Source: an uncultured Alphaproteobacteria bacterium (lineage in GTDB: Bacteria; Pseudomonadota; Alphaproteobacteria; Rs-D84). From it: a stretch of 27,443 nt of DNA. The notes below the pieces were generated by a model. That model made no database searches and was not told where the DNA came from. It saw only the letters and a program-made list of their open reading frames with translations. Position 1 is the stretch's first letter; every line of letters starts with the position of its first letter. Shown here piece by piece: positions 1 through 7,753 of this stretch. The stretch is taken from contig CALDAH010000034.1 of NCBI GenBank assembly GCA_937903135.1, positions 1 to 27,443 on the forward strand, in the 5' to 3' direction. Position numbers and translations under genes: made by a program.

Positions 1-679
1 GGGCATCTGCGTCGTTAATACTTGCGATAATATTATTTTCGCAATCGGGCCCGGGCGTAAAATATATCCGCATCCATGATTTTTCCGTAATGATTTGATT
101 GGTCAATTGTGATGAAAAATCTGTTTTGGAATTGTTTTTATTTTTGCCCCAAATTCTGGCCCAGATTCCCCGTTTTTTCTGTTCTTGGGCTAAATCTGCG
201 GTTTGTATGTTTAAAAATTTAAACAATTCTTTTTCATATTTACTGTCTTTTTGAACTATTAGTAGTAATAATTTATCACTGTTAGCTTTTTTGCCAATAA
301 CAGCAGTATCACCTACTTGCGCTAAATGCATTATTTCATTTTTTTCGTAATTTAATTTACTGCGGCCGGGGCGGCCAGACTTTGTTTTTTCATAGTAATA
401 CCATTTTGTTAATCCGATAGTTTCAAGCCGATTTTCACCAATGTAAACATATTGAGTTGTAAAGGTTTTGGTTTCTTGGCCTAGTAGGCTAATAAATTGT
501 TTTACTCCATAAAACTGATTATTACGACTTTTTTCAGATTTGTAAATTGCATCTGATGTTGCCATTTTTTTTAGAGCTAATGAAGAATAATTTTTTAAAT
601 CTGTGATCTCAAATGCAAATACGGAAACAGGAAACAAACATAAATAAATTATTGTAAAGATTTTAGCTAATAGTTTCAT
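1..679 (-). CDS. Exported PLD-family nuclease, 3'-truncated by the window edge
   Basis: The reading frame is open from an ATG at 679 to base 1, so only the N-terminal 226 residues are present. The first 22 or so residues are a clear signal peptide (MKLLAKIF..., hydrophobic core, cleavage likely after VFA), so the protein is probably periplasmic or secreted. The last visible segment, IYFTPGPDCENNIIASINDA, matches the strand that opens the phospholipase D/Nuc nuclease fold; the HKD catalytic motif would lie beyond the window. The middle (about 60-160) holds NNQFYG and KTKSGRPGRSKLNY, which faintly recall the N-terminal DNA-binding domain of EcoRII-type enzymes; this is a guess. TTGAG six bases upstream favours the ATG at 679 over the one at 685. 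The gene is more AT-rich than its neighbours. Family moderately sure, substrate unknown. Confidence 0.7.
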   Translation of the reverse strand, partial: MKLLAKIFTIIYLCLFPVSVFAFEITDLKNYSSLALKKMATSDAIYKSEKSRNNQFYGVKQFISLLGQETKTFTTQYVYIGENRLETIGLTKWYYYEKTKSGRPGRSKLNYEKNEIMHLAQVGDTAVIGKKANSDKLLLLIVQKDSKYEKELFKFLNIQTADLAQEQKKRGIWARIWGKNKNNSKTDFSSQLTNQIITEKSWMRIYFTPGPDCENNIIASINDADA

Positions 680-703
680 TTTCATCTCAATAGGTTTATT
701 TGT

Positions 704-731
704 ATAATATATCAAATATAAAATTGCGCAA
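704..731 (-). promoter_or_regulatory. Promoter for the PLD-type nuclease gene
   Basis: Read on the minus strand, TTGCGC (726-731) and TATTAT (704-709) are separated by 16 bases, and the start codon lies about 25 bases downstream. This is a plausible sigma-70-type promoter but the region is AT-rich, so chance matches are easy. Confidence 0.4.
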
Positions 732-738
732 TAATATA

Positions 739-1542
739 TTAGTTATTGCATCTGCGGCGTATAAACACGCGCGCATATAAGGTTTGATTGTTTATCTGTC
801 CGCGTTTTTTGTTATTTGTAAATTTATAATCAGCCCCCAGCCATTCAAATTGACCCGGGTTATATTTACATGCGAAAGTAATCGGGACACCCATAATGCC
901 AAAATAATCACTTGGTATATCCGACACGCGGCCAACGTTTATTGCATCGGCGTTGTCGTATTGCGGATAAGCGCTTTCGTTTCCATAATAGTTTTTATTT
1001 AATATTATACCGCGCTGATGATTATGTCTTATGTTGGTAAACCATACCGTTGGAATCCCTGTTATATTGCCATCGGGGGTATTAAATCGCATACTGCCCA
1101 TAGACTGGATGCCGACCCAGACTTTATTATCTTTTATATAATTATCCATATTTTGATACGAAACGGCATTAATGTTTCCAATGATCAAAAACTGTTTATC
1201 ATATTCCATCAGCAAATCAATAAATTCCCGGAACAATGAAAACGGCGGGTTTGTAACAACGATGTCCGCGCGCTTTAATATAGCGACGGCGGCATCACTG
1301 CGGAAATCCAATCCGCCCAGGCCGCCTGACCATATAACATCACGTATTTTGCCCCGCGCCTTTAGATCCAAAAAGTATTTAACAAACGCGCTGTCGTCGG
1401 TGTCACAGTTACAATAGATTATTTTATTAAAAAAATGCGGCATATAATTGTCGCATTCTTTTTTAACATCGTCGTATTGAGTATAAAACTCATCATTTTT
1501 AACCACGCGTGCGCGGTGCAGCGTGTAATTATTAATTGGCAT
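739..1542 (-). CDS. EcoRI-family adenine-specific DNA methyltransferase (orphan)
   Basis: The 267-residue protein carries NPPFSLF (residues 98-104), the catalytic motif IV of N6-adenine methyltransferases, within IVVTNPPFSLFREFIDLL, and KNDEFYTQ near the N terminus; both are hallmarks of the EcoRI methylase family. It would transfer a methyl group from S-adenosylmethionine to adenine in DNA. It is shorter than the roughly 326-residue EcoRI enzyme, mainly because the segment between the YCNCD motif and DFRSDAAV is compact. The start at 1542 was chosen because GGAG lies 7 bases upstream and family similarity begins here; an in-frame ATG at 1602 would put coding sequence through a terminator hairpin. 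No restriction endonuclease gene adjoins it except possibly the exported PLD nuclease, which its signal peptide makes an unlikely partner. Specificity is not readable from sequence. Confidence 0.85.
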   Translation of the reverse strand: MPINNYTLHRARVVKNDEFYTQYDDVKKECDNYMPHFFNKIIYCNCDTDDSAFVKYFLDLKARGKIRDVIWSGGLGGLDFRSDAAVAILKRADIVVTNPPFSLFREFIDLLMEYDKQFLIIGNINAVSYQNMDNYIKDNKVWVGIQSMGSMRFNTPDGNITGIPTVWFTNIRHNHQRGIILNKNYYGNESAYPQYDNADAINVGRVSDIPSDYFGIMGVPITFACKYNPGQFEWLGADYKFTNNKKRGQINNQTLYARVFIRRRCNN

Positions 1543-1556
1543 AGAAAACTCCGTAT

Positions 1557-1582
1557 AAAAAAACACCGCATGGTGCGGTGTG
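1557..1582 (-). terminator. Terminator-like hairpin 2 in the methyltransferase leader
   Basis: On the minus strand an 8-bp GC-rich stem (CACCGCA, loop CCA, TGCGGTG) is followed by seven T. It ends about 5 bases before the Shine-Dalgarno sequence of the methyltransferase, so it lies inside the mRNA leader rather than at a gene end. Confidence 0.7.
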
Positions 1583-1589
1583 AATAAAT

Positions 1590-1611
1590 AAAAAAGCGGC
1601 AAAAACGCCGC
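1590..1611 (-). terminator. Terminator-like hairpin 1 in the methyltransferase leader
   Basis: On the minus strand GCGGC-GTTTTT-GCCGC is followed by six T. It starts only about 10 bases after the predicted transcription start of the methyltransferase promoter and precedes a second hairpin of the same kind. Confidence 0.6.
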
Positions 1612-1626
1612 ATTTACTTAATAATA

Positions 1627-1655
1627 ATTATAACATATTTTACGTTAAAAATCAA
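1627..1655 (-). promoter_or_regulatory. Promoter for the methyltransferase gene
   Basis: On the minus strand TTGATT (1650-1655), 17 bases, then a perfect TATAAT (1627-1632). The predicted start is near 1620, upstream of two terminator-like hairpins and about 78 bases from the methyltransferase start codon. Confidence 0.6.
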
Positions 1656-1707
1656 TGGGTTTTATCGCACGGGCAAACCTGCGGGGCGTTTTCCGGGAAC
1701 GTGCCAT

Positions 1708-1741
1708 AAAAATAAAATCACCCCGGGCAGGGTGATTTTAA
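1708..1741 (-). terminator. Terminator of the tRNA-Glu transcript
   Basis: AAAATCACCC, a short loop and GGGGTGATTTT form a 10-bp stem followed on the minus strand by ATTTTT. It begins a few bases past the CCA end of the tRNA. Confidence 0.7.
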
Positions 1742-1745
1742 ATTT

Positions 1746-1821
1746 TGGCAGTCCCAACGGGAATCGAACCCGTGTTACCAGAATGAGAATCTGGTGTCCT
1801 AGGCCTCTAGACGATGGGACC
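1746..1821 (-). tRNA. tRNA-Glu, anticodon CTC
   Basis: The 76-base gene folds into a full cloverleaf on the minus strand. The acceptor stem is GGTCCCA/TGGGACT with a G1:U72 wobble, typical of alphaproteobacterial tRNA-Glu; the anticodon stem CCAGA/TCTGG encloses loop TTCTCAT with anticodon CTC, reading GAG; the T arm contains GGTTCGATTCC. The discriminator is G and CCA is encoded. A tRNA-Glu with anticodon TTC, needed for GAA, must lie elsewhere. Confidence 0.95.
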
Positions 1822-1843
1822 AATGATGCCTATTTTACATATC

Positions 1844-1868
1844 ATAAAACATTTTGCAAATGTTTTAT
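1844..1868 (-). terminator. Weak AT-rich terminator after the secreted-protein gene
   Basis: ATAAAACATTT and AAATGTTTTAT form an 11-bp stem around a 3-base loop, overlapping the stop codon of the upstream minus-strand gene. It contains almost no G or C and lacks a long separate T-run, so it may instead be an RNA-processing or stabilising hairpin ahead of the tRNA. Confidence 0.35.
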
Positions 1869-2440
1869 CTCTGTTTTGCACTGCGGGCCATATGGGCACT
1901 GTATATCAGATTTAATATATGATTGCCGTTTACCATGCATCCGAGCACAGGGCTGCGGTAAAGTATATGACAACCGGGCGCGGTCATGAAACCCAAAATA
2001 TCATCTTTGGCCGCGTTAATAACGGCTGATTTATTTTCATGATTAATTGTTATGTTATACAGCATTTCGTCATTTACCGGCCACATTTTTTTTGCCCCTG
2101 GTATATGCTGACCCGCCGGCGCGACAAAGCGAAACGTATCGCCCGAATTTAGAACGTCGTTTAAAAATAATGCGTTCATTTCAACCAGCTCGGTCGTGAT
2201 TTTATTTAACATTGCCGTATCCGATGACAGATATTTAATTAGCATACTATCTTTTTCGCTAACTGTATTTTCACGCAGACGGGCCTGCTTAACCATAGTC
2301 TTAAATACTTTTTTATTTATTGTTGTTTCGGTTGGCGCGCCCGGGTTGATTGAATAATCCTGACCGAACGATGCAATCGGTAAAAAAGAAGCTGCCGTAA
2401 GTCCGGCGGTTAATATGGCGTGTTTTAGTTTTCCCGACAT
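1865..2440 (-). CDS. Secreted protein of unknown function
   Basis: I do not recognise this 191-residue protein. It begins with a good signal peptide (MSGKLKHAILTAGLTAASF..., probable cleavage after ASFG), so it is likely periplasmic. The mature part is mixed alpha/beta with two cysteines near the C terminus (PGCHILYRSPVLGC), which could form a disulfide. The start codon has AAAGG 8 bases upstream and lies inside the 3' end of the preceding APH-like gene, an overlap of 16 bases, so the two are probably co-transcribed and translationally coupled. Confidence 0.7.
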   Translation of the reverse strand: MSGKLKHAILTAGLTAASFLPIASFGQDYSINPGAPTETTINKKVFKTMVKQARLRENTVSEKDSMLIKYLSSDTAMLNKITTELVEMNALFLNDVLNSGDTFRFVAPAGQHIPGAKKMWPVNDEMLYNITINHENKSAVINAAKDDILGFMTAPGCHILYRSPVLGCMVNGNHILNLIYSAHMARSAKQR

Positions 2441-3072
2441 TTTTTAGCCTTTTTCTTGTTATATATTTTTGTATATTCGTCCGCGACCGCCTGCATAAAT
2501 ATACGACGGTGGGGACGTTTTTCGTTTACCATTCCGGAAAAATCACAGAAGTTACAATCTTCCCAGTCAATAAATGCAACCAGTTCCAGCGTATCCCGGT
2601 TAAATATAAAGTTATCGCATATATCCCCCTGACACCAACCGTACATAAATCCAGGCTGCGCATCCGGGGATGGTTTTAAATCGCGCAGTTCATCCGGATC
2701 ATAGCATGCGATATCATATAAAAATTGGGCAATCTGCGGGGCCAATACGCCGCGGGCCGCGATTAAATCATCGGGCGGCATTTCACGCAGTGTTGTGCCG
2801 TGAACCCATTCGTATTTGCGAATAATCTGACCCTTGTGTTCAATTAATTCAACCGCGGGGATATTTATACGGCTGACCTTACGAAAAACATCAACAACGC
2901 GTTTTTCGCGTATCGCCAGTTCATGCGAGTTATCACGACGCAGCGGGAACTTAAAAATCCATTGGTTATTTACCCCGATTATAAGATTGCGCGCCTGGTG
3001 GCCGACGAACGTTTTAATCTTGGTTATTCGGCCGCCGATATTATTACGTATAAATCGTATATTATCGGACAT
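2425..3072 (-). CDS. APH/choline-kinase-like phosphotransferase
   Basis: The protein has the outline of the aminoglycoside phosphotransferase/choline kinase fold: an N-lobe with IGGRITKIKTFVGHQARNLI and WIFKFPLR (nucleotide-binding lysine region), an EWVHG hinge, a catalytic loop QGDICDNFIF and a metal-binding FIDWED. The family motif is HGDxxxxN; here histidine is replaced by glutamine while the catalytic aspartate and asparagine remain, so activity is likely but not certain. The natural substrate cannot be told. Family similarity starts around MSDNIRFIRNN, so I place the start at 3072; an in-frame ATG at 3174 would add 34 residues that look non-homologous. Neither start has a good ribosome-binding site. 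It overlaps the downstream secreted-protein gene. Confidence 0.65.
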   Translation of the reverse strand: MSDNIRFIRNNIGGRITKIKTFVGHQARNLIIGVNNQWIFKFPLRRDNSHELAIREKRVVDVFRKVSRINIPAVELIEHKGQIIRKYEWVHGTTLREMPPDDLIAARGVLAPQIAQFLYDIACYDPDELRDLKPSPDAQPGFMYGWCQGDICDNFIFNRDTLELVAFIDWEDCNFCDFSGMVNEKRPHRRIFMQAVADEYTKIYNKKKAKKCREN

Positions 3073-3287
3073 ATTGGAATTTAATATAACGCGTACTTTT
3101 TTACGGGTGTATTTATCATAAATACATCCACAGATAACGTTTGTAAGAAAATGTCGCAGCGAACGTAAAATCATTTCAGGACATAGGATAATTTATAATA
3201 TTGCCCCATGCAAGGAAAAGTTTGCTGGGGATTAATACTTGATTTTTGGCCATTCCTGTACTATTTATTAAAAAAAGGAATAAAATA

Positions 3288-3866
3288 ATGATAAATATTA
3301 AACCTATATATATCACCATGATAATTACTGCATATATAGCGGCTGTGTGTGCTGTGGCGAAAACAGCGAGGGAAAAAGGCAAAGAGTTTGATAATTCCCT
3401 CTCTGCGATGAATAATGATATTGCTGCCGTTAAATACCGTATTGATTCTGCGCGAATGAATCTGCCGCGGTTAATCGCAGATTCATTGGGGCGTAATGAC
3501 TCTTACATCTATGTTGTTGAAAATAAGCGTACGGCCGACAGCCTGCGTCATGTAAATGATTCATTATTATCCCGCGCATATCAGATTGCACGCAGAAACT
3601 CTCTGGTTACTCTGCCGCGTCGGTCCCCCAGTCTATTTAAGGATTATGGCGATAATAAACAGATAAAGCAAATCGGGTGGAAATTTTATAAAAACCAAAA
3701 GTTTTTAAAAGAATATGATGCCGCAGATCAAAAAAAGGGCCGGGCCGAGGAAAACGTTCGCATATATTTCAGCGATAGTATTAATCGCTATGTTTCTGAT
3801 ATGCAGTCGGTTATGGATTCATTGCTGGATCAAAAGAATCAGCTGATATCCCGCGATGGCAGATAA
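3288..3866 (+). CDS. Membrane-anchored coiled-coil protein, unknown function
   Basis: I do not recognise this 192-residue protein. Residues 6-24 (YITMIITAYIAAVCAVA) form one transmembrane segment or uncleaved signal anchor, followed by a charged, mostly helical domain rich in lysine, aspartate and arginine that is likely coiled coil, e.g. SLSAMNNDIAAVKYRIDSA near the start and QSVMDSLLDQKNQL at the end. It would project into the periplasm. AAAGGAA lies 8-9 bases upstream of the chosen ATG; an upstream in-frame ATG at 3246 has no such site. A strong bidirectional terminator follows. Confidence 0.7.
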   Translation: MINIKPIYITMIITAYIAAVCAVAKTAREKGKEFDNSLSAMNNDIAAVKYRIDSARMNLPRLIADSLGRNDSYIYVVENKRTADSLRHVNDSLLSRAYQIARRNSLVTLPRRSPSLFKDYGDNKQIKQIGWKFYKNQKFLKEYDAADQKKGRAEENVRIYFSDSINRYVSDMQSVMDSLLDQKNQLISRDGR

Positions 3867-3881
3867 ATATAATCATGAATT

Positions 3882-3909
3882 AAAAAACGCCCCGCCGGGC
3901 GTTTTTTTA
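3882..3909. terminator. Bidirectional terminator between convergent genes
   Basis: AAAAAACGCC, loop CCGCC, GGCGTTTTTTT: a GC stem flanked by A-run and T-run, usable from both strands. It ends the coiled-coil gene on plus and the MerR gene on minus, whose stop codon lies inside the run. Confidence 0.9.
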
Positions 3910-4326
3910 TACCAATAAATCCCGTGCCCCGGTCAACAGACCAATTGCCAGATTAATTGCATCCCGGTTAATATCCGATTCTGCGCCCCGTGCCGCGTTG
4001 GTCGCATTGTCGTCGCGCGCACGGGGCGCATCACCGCCCGCGGTCGCGATCGCGCCGCGCCCGATTTCATCTACCGTCGCGGGCAGGTTGCCATCACGCA
4101 GCATTTTTTTTACGCCTGCGATTGTCATTCCGTGCTTATATAGTAAATCTTTTATAACGATTAAGCGATTTACAGTCTCGGCCCGGTAATAGCGTCGCCC
4201 GCCCGCCCCGGTCGTAGGGCGGATGGCAACGGGGAATTGCTTTTCCCAATAGCGCAGGGTATACGCAGGGACGGACAAGCGTTTTGAAACCTCGTTTATT
4301 GATGCAAAGTATTCATTGTTGTCCAT
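3907..4326 (-). CDS. MerR-family transcriptional regulator
   Basis: The 139-residue protein begins with a MerR-type winged helix-turn-helix: FASINEVSKRLSVPAYTLRYWEKQF (residues 7-31) followed by GGRRYYRAETVNRLIVIKDLLYKHGMTI (wing and second helix). The C-terminal part (about 85-139) is short, Ala/Asp-rich and lacks metal-binding cysteines, so no effector is suggested. Alphaproteobacteria have a similar short MerR protein next to ihfA; whether this is its ortholog is uncertain because here it sits 12 bases downstream of gyrA and is probably co-transcribed with it. Confidence 0.85.
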   Translation of the reverse strand: MDNNEYFASINEVSKRLSVPAYTLRYWEKQFPVAIRPTTGAGGRRYYRAETVNRLIVIKDLLYKHGMTIAGVKKMLRDGNLPATVDEIGRGAIATAGGDAPRARDDNATNAARGAESDINRDAINLAIGLLTGARDLLV

Positions 4327-4338
4327 ATCTGTCCCCCG

Positions 4339-7098
4339 TTATTGCGCGTTTTCAGATCCCGCTGCGGCGTCTGCGATTTCGGTTGCGATATCATCATCGG
4401 ATTCGTCGCCGACGATTGAAATTGCCGATACAACCCTTTCGTTTTCGGCGGTACGGAACAGCGTTACGCCTGCGGTTGCACGGCCGGCGATGCGAACGTC
4501 GCGAACCGGTGTGCGAATGATTTTGCCGCCGTCGGTTACCATAATAATATCATGGTCGTCGGCAACCGGGAACGATCCTGCGACGGCAGTATTTTTCCCG
4601 CCCAGCTTAATATTCGTAAAGCCGCCACCACCACGGTGTGTTATGCGGTATTCATACGCGCTGGTACGTTTTCCGAATCCGTTTTCAGATACGGTTAAAA
4701 TAAACTCTTCGGCGGCGGCCATTTCTGCCATTTTCGCATCGTCTAGGACCATTGTTGTCGCATCTTCGTCGCTGTCGCCGGCGTCTTCTTCTATGCCGGT
4801 GGCGGCACGTCGTGCGGCGCGGCTTTGTTTAATATACGCGGCGCGTACGGCGGAATCAGTTTCGCCATGGGTCAGCATCGCCATACCGATAATCCGATCA
4901 TCATTGGCCAGGTTCATACCGCGTACGCCCGTAGAGTTTCGGCCCGCGAATATACGAATTTCCGATGCCGGGAATCGTATGCAGCGCCCGCGATATGTGG
5001 CCAAGAATACATCCTGGTCTTCGTTACATGGCAATACAGATATCAGGCTGTCGCCGTCATCAAGCTTCATTGCGATTTTTCCGTTTGCGCGAATTGAATC
5101 AAAATCCGACATACGGTTGCGGCGAACCGTTCCAGATGCGGTTGCGAACATCAAGAAATGTTCTTTGCCGGATTCCTGAACGCGTTGCATATCCTCGTCG
5201 GATACGGGCAGTATCGCCGTGATAGTTTCACCCGTCTGCAGCGGCAGCAGGTTTACCAGCGGGCGTCCCTTGCCGGCGGCTGCGGCCTCGGGCAGTTTAT
5301 ATGTTTTTAGTTTATAGCATATCCCCTTAGAGCTAAAGAACAGCAACGGAGTATGAGTATTTGCAACGAAAACCTGAACGACGTAATCGTCTTCTTTGGT
5401 GGTCATTGCATTGCGTCCCTTGCCGCCGCGTTTTTGGGCACGGTATGTATCCAGTGATACGCGTTTAATATACCCTGTGTTGCTGACGGTTATAACCATA
5501 TCCTCGCGCGCGATAAGATCTTCTATGTCAATATCAATCTCGGCGTCGGAAATATCCGTGCGGCGGGGGCTGGCCCAGTTATCGCGAACAGTTGCTGTTT
5601 CGTCGTGAATAATCTGACGGATACGTGCGGCACTGCCTAATATATCCAACAGATCCTTAATCACCGCACTAAGCGTGGTTAGGTCATTATGAATCTTGTC
5701 CCGTTCCAGACCCGTTAAACGATGCAGCTGCAGTTCCAGGATTGCGCGTGCCTGATCTTCGGACATATGGAACATTCCGTTTTCGTATTCTGTATTCGGG
5801 TCGTCAATTAATTGAATATATGATTCAATATCTGCCGCCCGCCAACCGCGCGCCATCAGCGATTCGCGTGCAGAATCAGGATTCGGACTGGATTTAATTA
5901 GCTCTATTACCTCGTCAAGGTTGCCAACCGCGACCGATAGGCCCAGTAATGCATGGGCACGGTTACGCGCCTTGTTCAGTTCAAATATAGTACGTCTGCG
6001 AATAACATCGCTGCGGAATTCAATAAATGCATCCAGAACGCCGCGAACGCTGAACAGCATCGGTCGGCCATGGTTTAACGCCATCATATTAACCGGGAAG
6101 CTGGTCTGCATTTCCGTATACTGGAACAGATGATTTAAAACGACGTCGGCAATTGCATCGCGCTTTAATTCAATAACGATACGAACACCTTCTTTGGATG
6201 ATTCGTCGCGGATTTCCGAGATTCCCTCTATGCGTTTATCTTTTATCAGCTCGGCGATTTTAACGATCATCTGGGCTTTGTTTACCTGATACGGGGTCTC
6301 GTCTACGATAATTGCCTGGTGGTCGCGAAATTCTTCTATGTGGGTTTTGGCGCGTACGATAATTGATCCGCGTCCGGTTGTGTGGGCCTTATACGCGCCG
6401 GCACGTCCCATAATAATTGCACCCGTCGGGAAATCCGGCCCGGGAATAATAGAAAACAGCGCATCATCAGATAATTCCGGGTTATCCAGAATCGCGATAA
6501 TACCGTTACATATCTCACCTAGGTTGTATGTCGGAACATTTGTTGCCATACCAACGGCAATCCCCGATCCGCCGTTAACCAAGAAATTCGGGAATTTTGT
6601 CGGTAATACAGTTGGTTCTTGGAGTGTTCCGTCAAAGTTCGGCATAAAGTCAACGGTATCTTTTTCCATATCGTCCATCATTGACGCGCCAAGCTTTGAC
6701 AGGCGTGCTTCGGTATAACGCATTGCGGCGGGTTTATCACCGTCGCGCGAACCAAAGTTACCCTGACCTTGAACCAGCAGTTCCCCCATAGAGAAATCCT
6801 GGGCCATACGGGCCATAGCTTCGTATATTGAACTGTCGCCGTGCGGGTGATATTTACCCATAACGTCACCGACAATACGGGCGGATTTCATCGTAGGCTT
6901 GGTCGCGGGGGCCAAATCATTCATGGAATATAAAATACGACGATGTACCGGTTTACACCCGTCACGAACGTCCGGTAATGCACGGTCAACAATAACCGAC
7001 ATCGCATAGTCCAAAAAGCTGGTCCGCATTTCATTTTCCAGGGATGACTGCGGAACCCGGATTTCGTTTATCTCATTTGTATTATTTGTTTCAGACAT
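4339..7098 (-). CDS. gyrA: DNA gyrase subunit A
   Basis: GyrA breaks and rejoins DNA in the A2B2 gyrase that introduces negative supercoils. The 919-residue protein has the N-terminal breakage-reunion domain with catalytic Tyr128 in AAMRYTEARL, the quinolone-resistance region HPHGDSSIYE (Ser89 equals E. coli Ser83; Glu93 takes the place of Asp87) and a C-terminal beta-pinwheel with the GyrA box QKRGGKG (555-561), which marks gyrase rather than topoisomerase IV. An acidic stretch within the C-terminal domain (EEDAGDSDEDATT) is an insert also common in alphaproteobacterial GyrA. The start at 7098 has GGGGA upstream; an ATG at 7158 would add 20 unrelated residues. The E. coli-type serine suggests no classical resistance change at that site. 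MerR gene follows by 12 bases. Confidence 0.97.
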   Translation of the reverse strand: MSETNNTNEINEIRVPQSSLENEMRTSFLDYAMSVIVDRALPDVRDGCKPVHRRILYSMNDLAPATKPTMKSARIVGDVMGKYHPHGDSSIYEAMARMAQDFSMGELLVQGQGNFGSRDGDKPAAMRYTEARLSKLGASMMDDMEKDTVDFMPNFDGTLQEPTVLPTKFPNFLVNGGSGIAVGMATNVPTYNLGEICNGIIAILDNPELSDDALFSIIPGPDFPTGAIIMGRAGAYKAHTTGRGSIIVRAKTHIEEFRDHQAIIVDETPYQVNKAQMIVKIAELIKDKRIEGISEIRDESSKEGVRIVIELKRDAIADVVLNHLFQYTEMQTSFPVNMMALNHGRPMLFSVRGVLDAFIEFRSDVIRRRTIFELNKARNRAHALLGLSVAVGNLDEVIELIKSSPNPDSARESLMARGWRAADIESYIQLIDDPNTEYENGMFHMSEDQARAILELQLHRLTGLERDKIHNDLTTLSAVIKDLLDILGSAARIRQIIHDETATVRDNWASPRRTDISDAEIDIDIEDLIAREDMVITVSNTGYIKRVSLDTYRAQKRGGKGRNAMTTKEDDYVVQVFVANTHTPLLFFSSKGICYKLKTYKLPEAAAAGKGRPLVNLLPLQTGETITAILPVSDEDMQRVQESGKEHFLMFATASGTVRRNRMSDFDSIRANGKIAMKLDDGDSLISVLPCNEDQDVFLATYRGRCIRFPASEIRIFAGRNSTGVRGMNLANDDRIIGMAMLTHGETDSAVRAAYIKQSRAARRAATGIEEDAGDSDEDATTMVLDDAKMAEMAAAEEFILTVSENGFGKRTSAYEYRITHRGGGGFTNIKLGGKNTAVAGSFPVADDHDIIMVTDGGKIIRTPVRDVRIAGRATAGVTLFRTAENERVVSAISIVGDESDDDIATEIADAAAGSENAQ

Positions 7099-7179
7099 AC
7101 TTAATTTTCCCCTATTTTTGATGTTATCACAATAGCAAAAATTCCCGCCGGCGGTCAAGTCATAAACTTAAAAAATACA

Positions 7180-7207
7180 TTGACAAAACATTCGTTTAGG
7201 GTATTAT
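7180..7207 (+). promoter_or_regulatory. Strong promoter for the small-protein/rpmH cluster
   Basis: A perfect TTGACA (7180-7185), 16 bases, then TATTAT (7202-7207), about 25 bases before the first start codon at 7233. It may drive all three small genes to the terminator at 7754-7779. Confidence 0.65.
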
Positions 7208-7232
7208 GTGTAATACAGCAAAGAGATAAAAA

Positions 7233-7433
7233 ATGTTAGAAACAAAAGAAGCGTTGCAGGAAGCATACGATGCCACAGAGGAATTCTTAAAAGTAACCCC
7301 TAAAAGGGACTGGTGGTCTATTTTTCGTTTAAAGCTTATGCGCTGGCATTTATCCCAGGCATTGATTACATTAGATAAAATAGATAAGCTAAAGGCCAGC
7401 ATGATCGCAAAATCAAAAACAAGGGGCAGATAA
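7233..7433 (+). CDS. Small helical protein of unknown function
   Basis: A 66-residue basic protein, mostly predicted helix (LETKEALQEAYDATEEFLK, then RLKLMRWHLSQALITLDKI). I do not recognise a family. It has AGAGA upstream of the ATG and sits directly after a consensus promoter. The next gene begins one base after its stop codon, so the two are likely translationally coupled. Confidence 0.6.
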   Translation: MLETKEALQEAYDATEEFLKVTPKRDWWSIFRLKLMRWHLSQALITLDKIDKLKASMIAKSKTRGR

Positions 7434-7434
7434 T

Positions 7435-7542
7435 ATGTCAAATAACCTATTTATATACCCGAAAATGTTGTTTGTATCAATTTTCATATATTTTCTGTTA
7501 TTAAAGGCCCTTGAAAAAATTGGTTTAGTAAAATCTAAATAA
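7435..7542 (+). CDS. Very small single-span membrane protein
   Basis: A 35-residue reading frame starting one base after the previous stop, with AGGGGCAG as ribosome-binding site. Residues 8-24 (YPKMLFVSIFIYFLLLK) are a hydrophobic helix, so it is likely a one-pass inner-membrane peptide. Support is the strong Shine-Dalgarno sequence, tight coupling to its neighbour and the coherent membrane helix; length is so short that homologs would be needed to be sure. Confidence 0.5.
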   Translation: MSNNLFIYPKMLFVSIFIYFLLLKALEKIGLVKSK

Positions 7543-7598
7543 AAAGGTTGCGTTTTTATAAAAGGTATGATTAAATAGGGACACAAAAGGATTTAGTT

Positions 7599-7751
7599 AT
7601 GGCAACAAAACGTACTTATCAACCATCAAAAACACGTCGCGTACGCACGCACGGTTTCCGCGAAAGAATGGCAACCAAGGGTGGACGTGATGTTTTAAAC
7701 CGTCGCCGTGCGGCCGGTCGTAAAAGATTGGCAGTTACAGCTGCAAATTAA
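7599..7751 (+). CDS. rpmH: 50S ribosomal protein L34
   Basis: The 50-residue protein carries the L34 signature: KRTYQPSKTRRVRTHGFRER, then MATKGGRDVLNRRRAAGRKR. It binds 23S rRNA in the large subunit. AAGG lies 8-10 bases upstream of the ATG. It is slightly longer than the usual 44-47 residues because of a C-terminal LAVTAAN tail. The usual downstream partner rnpA (RNase P protein) is absent: a terminator follows at once and the next gene is on the other strand. Confidence 0.97.
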   Translation: MATKRTYQPSKTRRVRTHGFRERMATKGGRDVLNRRRAAGRKRLAVTAAN

Positions 7752-7753
7752 AA

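Noticed and set aside
1732..1989. 85-codon plus-strand frame
   Set aside because: It is the antisense of the tRNA-Glu gene and the end of the secreted-protein gene.
3176..3382. 68-codon minus-strand hydrophobic frame
   Set aside because: Antisense to the membrane segment of the gene at 3288-3866, which has a good ribosome-binding site.
4316..5179. 287-codon plus-strand frame
   Set aside because: Entirely antisense to gyrA; its serine- and arginine-rich product is a codon-bias shadow.
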